In this document: positions 1-5,524 of the stretch, in pieces
How positions within the stretch are numbered: the stretch's first letter is position 1
Layout: each line of letters begins with the position of its first letter
From: an uncultured Sphingomonas sp.
Lineage (GTDB): Bacteria; Pseudomonadota; Alphaproteobacteria; Sphingomonadales; Sphingomonadaceae
NCBI GenBank assembly: GCA_934555855.1
Contig: CAKTFL010000166.1
Location: forward strand, 1 to 5,524
Direction: 5' to 3'
Length of the DNA: 5,524 nt
Notes under the pieces: generated by a model
What the model was told of the DNA's origin: nothing
The model's database searches: none
What the model saw: only the letters and a program-made list of their open reading frames with translations
Made by a program: the position numbers and the translations under genes

Positions 1-437
1 ACCCGGACGGCTACGACCAGCTGCTCGCCTCGGCCCGCATCACCGTCCAGGCACGCGCGCCGCTGACGCCGGTGGTCAAGCTCGTCTTCGGCGCCGATTA
101 TGACAAGACACGGCTGACCGAGTTCGCCGCGGTGCTCGGTCATGCACGGCGGCACGGCATCGGGCCGGGCGGTCTGCCCGAGTTCCTCGACGGCTTCGCA
201 GGGGGGATCAAGGCGATCGTCGCCGCCGAGCGCCAGGCGAAGAAGCCCGCACCCCGCCCGGTCGATCCGGCGCCCGCTCGTGAGCCGATCGCGCACCTGC
301 CGATCGAGGTGGCGGGCCAGCCGGGCAGCACCGTGGTGCTGGTCGCCCGGATCGCGGCGGGAGGCTGGCTCGACCTGATCGGCACGGTCGCCGACAATGC
401 CGCGCTCAGCGACAAGGCCCTGCGCGCGCTGGGCTGA
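1..437 (+). CDS. C-terminal part of a protein of unknown function (5' end outside window)
   Basis: The frame is open from the left edge (first full codon at position 3) to a TGA at 435-437, giving 144 visible residues. No stop precedes it, so the gene very probably starts left of the window; the GTG at 72 falls mid-protein and is unlikely to be the true start. I do not recognise a family. What can be seen: an N-terminal part rich in helix-forming residues (about residues 1-79, including GHARRHGIGPGG and a run GFAGGIKAIVAAER), then a proline/alanine/arginine-rich linker (about 80-95), then a compact glycine- and hydrophobic-rich tail (about 97-144, with STVVLVARI and GGWLDLIG) that looks beta-strand rich. 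There is no signal peptide or membrane segment in the visible part. Codon use matches the neighbouring genes, so it looks like a resident gene. Its stop lies 75 bp before the glutamate dehydrogenase start and in the same frame, so cotranscription is possible. A sphingomonad-restricted hypothetical protein is my best guess. Confidence 0.75.
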   Translation, partial: PDGYDQLLASARITVQARAPLTPVVKLVFGADYDKTRLTEFAAVLGHARRHGIGPGGLPEFLDGFAGGIKAIVAAERQAKKPAPRPVDPAPAREPIAHLPIEVAGQPGSTVVLVARIAAGGWLDLIGTVADNAALSDKALRALG

Positions 438-450
438 GCCGAAACTACGC

Positions 451-498
451 CACCGATCCTGCCGCTTCCGCAGAGGGTTGAGCGCAGCCGGATCGGAG
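451..498 (+). promoter_or_regulatory. Stem-loop in the gap before the glutamate dehydrogenase gene
   Basis: Positions 453-465 (CCGATCCTGCCGC) pair with 484-496 (GCAGCCGGATCGG) at 11 of 13 positions. The outer 7 bp (CCGATCC/GGATCGG) are perfect, followed by two GC dinucleotide pairs separated by single mismatches, around an 18-nt loop; C451 and G498 could also pair beyond a mismatch. No T-run follows the 3' arm, so it is not a classical intrinsic terminator, although it could still end the upstream transcript or stall polymerase. The 3' arm includes the first two bases of the GGAG at 495-498, so folding in a readthrough mRNA could limit ribosome access. The structure is seen directly; any function is inferred. 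Confidence 0.45.
495..498 (+). promoter_or_regulatory. Weak, distant Shine-Dalgarno-like GGAG for the dehydrogenase start
   Basis: GGAG is the only purine-rich candidate between the upstream stop and the ATG at 513. It is separated from the ATG by 14 nt, longer than the usual 5-9 nt, and partly overlaps the stem at 484-496. It is therefore a poor ribosome binding site. The start at 513 rests mainly on being the first in-frame ATG after the TGA at 435. Confidence 0.25.
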
Positions 499-512
499 CG
501 CATAGCCCCGGC

Positions 513-3500
513 ATGACCGACAGCCAGCCGCTCGCCGTCCAGTTCGCCCGTCGCATGACAAGGGGCGCACTGCCCGGGGAGCTGGAGGGGTTCGGCGACG
601 CGGAGGCGCTGGCCGCCGCCTCGTTCGTGATGGAGGCCGCGGCGACGCGGGTCGGCTCGACCCCGTCAATCGCGCTCGCCCCCATCGCCGCCGACGATCC
701 GCGCCGGAGAATGCGGATCGCGGTCATCAATGACGACATGCCGTTCCTGGTCGATTCGGTCGCCGCCGCGATCGGCGCGCGCGACATCGCGATCGATCGG
801 ATCATCCACCCGGTCGTTCCCGTCACCCGCGATGCCGCCGGCCAGCTGCTCGCGATCGATGAAGGCGGCCGTCCCGAATCGATGATCTATCTGGAGGTGG
901 AGCGCGCCGATGCGCGGGACCGGCGCGAACTGGTGGACGGCCTGCTCACCGTACTGGCCGATGTCCGCGCCGCGGTGACCGACTGGCCCGGGCTCCAGCA
1001 GGCGCTGGCAGCGGACGCGCGCGCGCTCGATCCCGACAGCGAGGCGGCCGCGTTGCTCGATTGGCTGATCGAGGGGCGGATGACCCTGCTCGGGCATGAA
1101 CGGTGGCGCGACGGAGCGGAGCCCGAATCGCTCGGCATTGCCCACACCTCCCGCCTTGTGCCCATCCTGGCCGAGGCTAGCCGTGCGCTCGCGATCGACT
1201 ATTTCGCCCGCGATGATGCCGCACCGCTGCTGCTCCTCAAGTCCAACCTGCTCTCGCCCGTTCATCGTGCGGTGCCGCTTGATCTGGTCGTGCTGCCGGT
1301 TCGAGAGGGGGGGCGTGTAACCGGCCTGTCCATCCATGCCGGCCTGTGGACCAGCGCCGCGCTGGCCGCCCCCGTCATGGACGTGCCGGTGCTGCGCGGG
1401 CGTCTGGCGGATCTGCAGGCGAAGTTCGGGTTCGATCCGCGCGGCCATGCCGGCAAGGCGCTAGCCCAGGCGCTGTCGGCGCTGCCGCACGACATGGCGG
1501 TGGCGGTGGAGCCCGATGCCCTGGAACGGCTGGTGCTGACCGCCATGTCCCTCGCGGACCGGCCGCGCCCCGCCCTGGTCACGGTGCGCTCCGCCCTGGG
1601 GCGGCACCTGTTCGCCTTTGTCTGGTTGCCGCGCGACGACCTCACCACCCAGCGCCGTATCGCGATCGGCGACCTGCTGGCGGAGGCGGCGAGCGGGCCG
1701 GTCATCAACTGGACCATCGCGATCGAGGAGGGGGCGGTCGCACTGATCCGCTACACGCTCGACGTGCGCGGCACGATCGCCGGCGATGTCGACGCGCTGG
1801 AGCCGCGCATCGCCCGTATGGTGCGCGGCTGGGTGCCCGCGGTGGAGGGCGCGCTGGCCGAGGAGATCGGGCCGGGCCGGGCCGCCCGCATCGCCCTGCG
1901 CTTCGCGGGCGCCTTTCCGGCCGGTTATCGCAACGCCCATGCCGCCGAGGAGGCGGCCGCCGACGCGCTGCGCCTCGCCAGGCTGGACAGCCCCGCTGCG
2001 CGCGAGGTGCGGTTGATCCAGGCCGAGGGCGCGCCCCACCTGAAGCTTTATCGTCAGGGCGGCGCCCTGGCCCTTTCCGACGCGGTGCCGGTGCTGGAGA
2101 ATTTCGGCTTCCGGGTCGTGGAGGAAATGCCGACCGGGCTGACGGACGAGACTCGCTCCTCGATCCACGATTTCCTGGTCGAGGCGGTCGCTCCCCTGCC
2201 CGCCGATCCCGCCGTGCTGGAAGGAGCAGTGGCGGCGGTGCTCGCGGGTCAGGCGGAAAACGACGCCTTCAATCGTTTGATCGTCGAAGCGGGGATCGCG
2301 CCTGAGGCAGTGCTGCTGCTGCGCGCTTGGTTCCGCTATCTCCGCCAGGCCGGCCTGCCCTATGGCCTGGCGACGGTGGTGGACGCGCTGCGCCGCGCGC
2401 CCCGGATCGCGGCGGCACTGGTGGAGCGCTTCGCCGCCGCCCATGCGCCGGAGGGCGGCCCGGATGGCGGGGATGTCGCTGCCGCCGACGCGGTGATCGC
2501 GGCGGGGCTCGACGCGGTGTCGGCGATTGATGACGACCGCATTCTGCGCGCCTATCACGCGCTGGTCGCGGCGACGCTGCGGACCAATGCCTTCACCCCG
2601 GCGGGACGCGAGGCGCTCGCCTTCAAGCTCGACAGCCACCTGATCCCCGGCCTGCCCGCGCCGGTGCCGTGGCGCGAGGTGTGGGTCTATTCCCCGCGCG
2701 TCGAGGGCATCCACCTGCGCGCCGGCCCTGTTGCGCGCGGCGGGCTGCGCTGGTCCGACCGGCGCGACGATTTCCGCACGGAGATCCTGGGCCTGATGAA
2801 GGCGCAGCGGGTCAAGAATGCCGTGATCGTGCCGACCGGGGCCAAGGGGGGCTTCTACCCCAAGCAGCTCCCCTCCCCCGCCAACCGCGACGCCTGGATG
2901 GCGGAGGGCACCGAAAGCTACCGCATCTTCATCCGCGCGCTGCTGTCGATCACCGACAACATCGTCGAGGGCGCGGTCGTCCATCCCGAGGGCGTCCGCG
3001 TCAGCGATGGCGCGGACCCGTATTTCGTGGTCGCGGCCGACAAGGGGACTGCGACCTTCTCCGACGTCGCCAACGCGCTGGCGCTGGAACGCGGCTTCTG
3101 GCTCGGCGACGCCTTCGCATCCGGCGGCTCGCAGGGCTATGATCACAAGGCGATGGGGATCACCGCCAAGGGCGCATGGATCTCGGTCCAGCGCCATTTT
3201 GCGGAACGCGGCGTCGACGTGCAGGCCGACCCGATCACGGTTGTGGGCTGCGGCGACATGTCGGGCGACGTGTTCGGCAACGGCATGTTGCTGTCGCGCA
3301 CGATCAGGCTGGTCGCCGCTTTCGACCACCGCCACATCTTCCTCGATCCCGATCCGGACGCGGAGGCGAGCTTCGCCGAGCGCACGCGGCTGTTCGCGCT
3401 GCCGCGATCGTCCTGGGCCGACTGGTCGACGCCGATCTCGGCCGGCGGCGGCATCCACAGCCGCGTCGCCAAGTCGATTACGGTGACGCCGCAGGTTGCC

Positions 3501-5123
3501 GCCGCGCTGGGCATCGAGCCGGGCGAGTTGGAGCCGGCCGCGCTGATTTCCGCCATTCTGAAGGCGCCGGCGGACTTGCTCTGGTTCGGCGGCATCGGCA
3601 CGTATGTGAAGGCACGCGCCGAGAACAACGCCGTCGTCGGCGATCCCGCCAACGACCGGCTGCGCGTCGATGCGGAGGACCTGCGCGTCACCGCCATCGG
3701 CGAGGGCGCCAATCTCGGCGTGACCCAGGCGGCACGCATCGCCTTCGCGGCGCGCGCCAATGGCCTGGGCGGCGGCCGCATCAACACCGACTTCATCGAC
3801 AATTCGGCCGGCGTCGACTGCTCCGACAATGAGGTCAACATCAAGATCGCGCTCAACCGCGAGGTAATCGAGGGGCGGCTGGCCGAGGAGGATCGCAACC
3901 GGCTGCTCGCGGCGATGACCGACGACGTGGCGCATCTGGTGCTTGAGGACAATCGCCTCCAAACCCTCGCTCTGTCGATCGCCCAGCGGGACGGGGCGCT
4001 CGCCATGCCGAGCTATGTCCGACTGATCGAGATGTTCGAGGGTGCCGGCCGGCTCGACCGCCGGGTCGAGGGGCTGGCCGGCAACGAGGACCTGCTCCGC
4101 CGCGGACAGGACGGTGAGGGGCTGACCCGGCCCGAACTGGCCGTGCTGCTCGCCACGGCCAAGCTGGCGTTGCAGGACGCGATCGAGCAGGCGGGACTGG
4201 GCCACGACCCGGCGCTGCTGCCCGATCTTCACGCGGCCTTTCCAACCGCGATGCGCGAGCGGTTCGCGGCCGCGATCGACGCCCATCGCCTGCGCGGCGA
4301 GATCGTCGCGACCAAGCTCGCCAACCGCCTGATCAACCGCCTAGGCGTCCTCCAGCCTTTCGACGTCGCGGAGGAGGAGGGCGCGGCGATGGGCGACGTC
4401 GCGGCCATGTTCGTCGTCGCCGAGCAACTGTTCGACCTCCGCCCGCTCTGGGCGGATATCGAGGTGACGTCGATGCCGGAGACGGCGCGAATCGCGCTGT
4501 TCGACGAGATCGCGGCCGCCACGGGCTCGCAGATCGCCGACCTGCTGCGCGCCCTGCCGGCGGGCACGTCGCCTCAGGCGGCTATCGACCGCCTTGCCCT
4601 CGGCATCGCCCGGCTCGCCGCGCAGACGGACGAGCTGCTGCTTGAGGAGGCGCGCGCGCACAGTGCCCGGATCAACGCGACGCTGGCCGGCACCGGCGCA
4701 CCACCCGAGCTTGCGGCGCGCGTCGTGCGCCTGTTCGAGATGGACGGTGCGGTCGGGCTCGCCGCCCTGGGCCAGCGGCTGGATCAGGACGAAACGGTGC
4801 TGACCCGCGCCTTTACCCGGCTGGGTCAGGCGCTGGGGCTCGACTGGGCACAGGCGACCGCCAGCCGGATCGGCTCGTCGGACCCGTGGGAGCGGCTGCT
4901 GCTCGCCGGGCTGGCGCGCGACTTCCAGCAGATCCGCCTGGACTTCCTGGCTCGCGACGGAGCGGCCGATCCGGGCGAGGCGGTTGAACGCTGGCTAGAG
5001 GCTCAGGGCGGTCGCGTGCAGCAGTTCCGCAGCCTTGTCACGCGCGCCCGCACCGCCGCCCAGCCGAGCGCGGCCATGCTCGCGCAGATCGCGGGCCAGG
5101 CACGGGTGCTGCTGGGAAGGTGA
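513..5123 (+). CDS. gdhB: NAD-specific glutamate dehydrogenase, large (about 180 kDa) class
   Basis: This cytoplasmic enzyme converts L-glutamate, NAD+ and water to 2-oxoglutarate, ammonium and NADH, mainly in glutamate and amino-acid catabolism. It is 1536 residues long; recalled relatives such as Pseudomonas GdhB and Streptomyces Gdh are about 1600-1650, so it is slightly compact. The N-terminal half carries ACT-like regulatory segments: INDDMPFLVDSV (about 72-83), a second near 351-389 (GRHLFAFVWLPRDD), and a third at about 500-540 (HLKLYRQGG, LENFGFRVVEE). The catalytic region spans roughly 680-1180: FKLDSHLIPGLP, VYSPRVEGIHLR, GGLRWSDRRDDFRTEILGL, KAQRVKNAVIVP, then PTGAKGGF (775-781), whose Lys778 is the likely catalytic lysine. 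Cofactor-site motifs follow: DKGTATFSD (843-851), GCGDMSGDVFGNGM (912-925), WFGGIGTYVK, IGEGANLGVTQAARI (1062-1076) and NTDFIDNSAGVDCSDNEVNIKI (1091-1112). A helical C-terminal domain ends at 1536. The start is the first in-frame ATG; none of ATG, GTG or TTG lies between the upstream stop and it. Met15 (ATG 555) is a less likely alternative. No frameshift or lost key residue was seen. The Caulobacter homologue is called gdhZ. Confidence 0.97.
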   Translation: MTDSQPLAVQFARRMTRGALPGELEGFGDAEALAAASFVMEAAATRVGSTPSIALAPIAADDPRRRMRIAVINDDMPFLVDSVAAAIGARDIAIDRIIHPVVPVTRDAAGQLLAIDEGGRPESMIYLEVERADARDRRELVDGLLTVLADVRAAVTDWPGLQQALAADARALDPDSEAAALLDWLIEGRMTLLGHERWRDGAEPESLGIAHTSRLVPILAEASRALAIDYFARDDAAPLLLLKSNLLSPVHRAVPLDLVVLPVREGGRVTGLSIHAGLWTSAALAAPVMDVPVLRGRLADLQAKFGFDPRGHAGKALAQALSALPHDMAVAVEPDALERLVLTAMSLADRPRPALVTVRSALGRHLFAFVWLPRDDLTTQRRIAIGDLLAEAASGPVINWTIAIEEGAVALIRYTLDVRGTIAGDVDALEPRIARMVRGWVPAVEGALAEEIGPGRAARIALRFAGAFPAGYRNAHAAEEAAADALRLARLDSPAAREVRLIQAEGAPHLKLYRQGGALALSDAVPVLENFGFRVVEEMPTGLTDETRSSIHDFLVEAVAPLPADPAVLEGAVAAVLAGQAENDAFNRLIVEAGIAPEAVLLLRAWFRYLRQAGLPYGLATVVDALRRAPRIAAALVERFAAAHAPEGGPDGGDVAAADAVIAAGLDAVSAIDDDRILRAYHALVAATLRTNAFTPAGREALAFKLDSHLIPGLPAPVPWREVWVYSPRVEGIHLRAGPVARGGLRWSDRRDDFRTEILGLMKAQRVKNAVIVPTGAKGGFYPKQLPSPANRDAWMAEGTESYRIFIRALLSITDNIVEGAVVHPEGVRVSDGADPYFVVAADKGTATFSDVANALALERGFWLGDAFASGGSQGYDHKAMGITAKGAWISVQRHFAERGVDVQADPITVVGCGDMSGDVFGNGMLLSRTIRLVAAFDHRHIFLDPDPDAEASFAERTRLFALPRSSWADWSTPISAGGGIHSRVAKSITVTPQVAAALGIEPGELEPAALISAILKAPADLLWFGGIGTYVKARAENNAVVGDPANDRLRVDAEDLRVTAIGEGANLGVTQAARIAFAARANGLGGGRINTDFIDNSAGVDCSDNEVNIKIALNREVIEGRLAEEDRNRLLAAMTDDVAHLVLEDNRLQTLALSIAQRDGALAMPSYVRLIEMFEGAGRLDRRVEGLAGNEDLLRRGQDGEGLTRPELAVLLATAKLALQDAIEQAGLGHDPALLPDLHAAFPTAMRERFAAAIDAHRLRGEIVATKLANRLINRLGVLQPFDVAEEEGAAMGDVAAMFVVAEQLFDLRPLWADIEVTSMPETARIALFDEIAAATGSQIADLLRALPAGTSPQAAIDRLALGIARLAAQTDELLLEEARAHSARINATLAGTGAPPELAARVVRLFEMDGAVGLAALGQRLDQDETVLTRAFTRLGQALGLDWAQATASRIGSSDPWERLLLAGLARDFQQIRLDFLARDGAADPGEAVERWLEAQGGRVQQFRSLVTRARTAAQPSAAMLAQIAGQARVLLGR

Positions 5124-5128
5124 CTTCC
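5115..5128 (+). other. Small hairpin over the dehydrogenase stop codon
   Basis: GGAAG (5115-5119) and CTTCC (5124-5128) form a perfect 5-bp stem around GTGA, which as RNA is a GNRA-type tetraloop containing the UGA stop. No T-run follows, so it is not a standard terminator. A 5-bp stem with a tetraloop is expected a few times by chance in a window this size, so a role is only a possibility. Confidence 0.2.
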
Positions 5129-5187
5129 ACTCGGCTGACATGGAACAGGCCTCAAGAAGTCGACCTGCTGACCTTGGACCAGCTGAT

Positions 5188-5301
5188 CCGTTCGCCCTGA
5201 TCTGCCGGAGGGCTGTCCTAAGCGCCTGCCGTTGCAGGCAGTCGAAGGGGCTGTGCGCCCTCGCCAGGAAGACAGGGCTTCGACAGGCTCAGCCCGAACG
5301 G
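5188..5301. repeat. 114-bp imperfect inverted-repeat (REP-like) element between convergent genes
   Basis: The element begins with CCGTTCG (5188-5194) and ends with its exact complement CGAACGG (5295-5301). The outer 31-nt arms (5188-5218 and 5271-5301) are diverged inverted copies. Each arm can also fold alone: GCCCT (5194-5198) with AGGGC (5209-5213) on the left, and GGGCT (5275-5279) with AGCCC (5291-5295) on the right. The middle holds a further hairpin and a partial unit, GTCGAAGGGGCTGT (5241-5254), whose first seven bases are exactly complementary to CTTCGAC (5278-5284). From memory, units built on CTTCGACAGGCTCAG and CGAACGG are dispersed in many copies between genes in sphingomonads; this was not searched here. 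Its place between two convergent genes fits a bidirectional transcription-end or REP-like structure, though neither side carries a clear T-run. It occupies over half of the 215-bp gap; 5124-5187 and 5302-5338 hold nothing else I recognise. Confidence 0.7.
5224..5239. repeat. Perfect 6-bp hairpin inside the REP-like element
   Basis: GCCTGC (5224-5229) and GCAGGC (5234-5239) form a perfect GC-rich stem around a 4-nt CGTT loop. It lies between TCCTAAGC and GTCGAAGG, which resemble the two halves of a single repeat unit, so the hairpin looks like an insertion or an alternative stem within that unit. No T-run follows on either strand. Confidence 0.5.
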
Positions 5302-5338
5302 CAGGGTGGCCTGGGTGACCGGAACTGGCGCGGGGTGG

Positions 5339-5524
5339 TTACGCCCCCGCCACCCGCACCACCTCCAGCAGCAGCCAGTAAAGCACGCCGGACAGCAGCA
5401 TCGCGATCGGCAGGGTCATGATCCAGGCGAGCGCCATGTTGCGAAGCGTGCGCGCCTGAAGCCCCGCCCCGTTCGCGACCGACGCGCCCGCCACGCCCGA
5501 CGACAGGATATGCGTGGTCGATAC
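5339..5524 (-). CDS. PiT-family inorganic phosphate transporter, C-terminal end (5' part outside window)
   Basis: Read on the minus strand, the frame enters at 5524 and runs 61 codons to a TAA (5339-5341). The peptide begins VSTTHILSSGVAGASVANG and continues with GLQARTLRNMALAWIMTLP and AMLLSGVLYWLLLEVV. The VSTTH(I/V)LSSGVAG stretch followed by a tail of the form AW-x-x-TLP-x-A-x-LLSG is characteristic of the C-terminal end of Pit-type low-affinity phosphate permeases, inner-membrane carriers that import phosphate (as metal-phosphate) with protons. About residues 30-56 form the last membrane helix, and the protein ends five residues later in RVAGA. These genes are often named pit or pitA; with only the tail visible I give no symbol. 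It converges on the glutamate dehydrogenase gene, 215 bp apart, across the repeat element, so the two are separate transcription units. No truncation is evident at this end. Confidence 0.9.
   Translation of the reverse strand, partial: VSTTHILSSGVAGASVANGAGLQARTLRNMALAWIMTLPIAMLLSGVLYWLLLEVVRVAGA

Noticed and set aside
72..437. GTG at 72 as the real start of the first gene
   Set aside because: The same frame stays open with similar codon use back to the window edge and the residues before it (YDQLLASARITVQARAPLTP) look like continuous protein, so the gene more likely starts outside the window.
140..826. 228-codon minus-strand open frame spanning the first gene's end, the gap and the dehydrogenase start
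   Set aside because: Low-complexity Ser/Ala/Arg product with no recognisable family, overlapping two better-supported sense genes; typical GC-driven spurious frame.
1461..4286. Very long (941-codon) open frame on the minus strand, antisense to the glutamate dehydrogenase gene
   Set aside because: Its codons lie exactly in register with the sense codons, so it is interrupted only where the sense gene uses CTA, TTA or TCA, all rare in this GC-rich genome; it ends at a sense CTA at 1461-1463. Its composition (rich in R, G, D, Q, H, with no recognisable motif) is that of a shadow frame, while the sense strand encodes a clear conserved enzyme.
5188..5301. Insertion-sequence ends or a CRISPR-like array in the convergent gap
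   Set aside because: There is no transposase frame, no visible target duplication and no regular repeat-spacer spacing; the inverted ends fit a small dispersed palindromic element better.
5035..5421. 128-codon plus-strand open frame across the dehydrogenase end, the repeat and the transporter end
   Set aside because: It overlaps the out-of-frame end of the dehydrogenase, runs through the repeat element and then antisense through the phosphate transporter tail; no ribosome binding site or protein-like composition.

Overview
The window is high-GC DNA with strong G/C bias at third codon positions. It holds one complete gene and the ends of two others. Protein similarity recalled from memory, the GC content and an intergenic repeat core (CTTCGACAGGCTCAG followed by CGAACGG) suggest an alphaproteobacterium of the sphingomonad type (Sphingomonas or a relative). 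This assignment is an inference; no search was run.

Layout. Positions 1-437 (+) are the last 144 codons of a protein of unknown function whose start lies left of the window. A 75-bp gap (438-512) follows and contains an imperfect 13-bp-arm stem-loop that takes in part of the only Shine-Dalgarno-like sequence. Positions 513-5123 (+) encode a complete 1536-residue NAD-specific glutamate dehydrogenase of the very large (about 180 kDa) class, with regulatory ACT-like segments before a catalytic core that looks fully intact. The 215-bp gap 5124-5338 contains a 114-bp imperfect inverted-repeat element (5188-5301) with an inner hairpin. Positions 5339-5524 (-) are the last 61 codons of a PiT-family inorganic phosphate transporter, convergent with the dehydrogenase.

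How it fits together. The dehydrogenase oxidatively deaminates glutamate to 2-oxoglutarate and ammonium, feeding amino-acid carbon into the TCA cycle. The transporter imports phosphate. Nothing in the sequence ties the two functionally; they simply converge on a shared intergenic repeat that may act as a transcription-end or REP-like structure. The upstream unknown gene is codirectional and close enough to share a transcript with the dehydrogenase, but the hairpin between them leaves that open.

No mobile element, CRISPR array, tRNA or rRNA gene was seen. This is mostly ordinary core-genome sequence. The points most worth a second look are the two non-coding structures: the hairpin before the dehydrogenase start, and the convergent-gene repeat whose two arms show compensating base changes.
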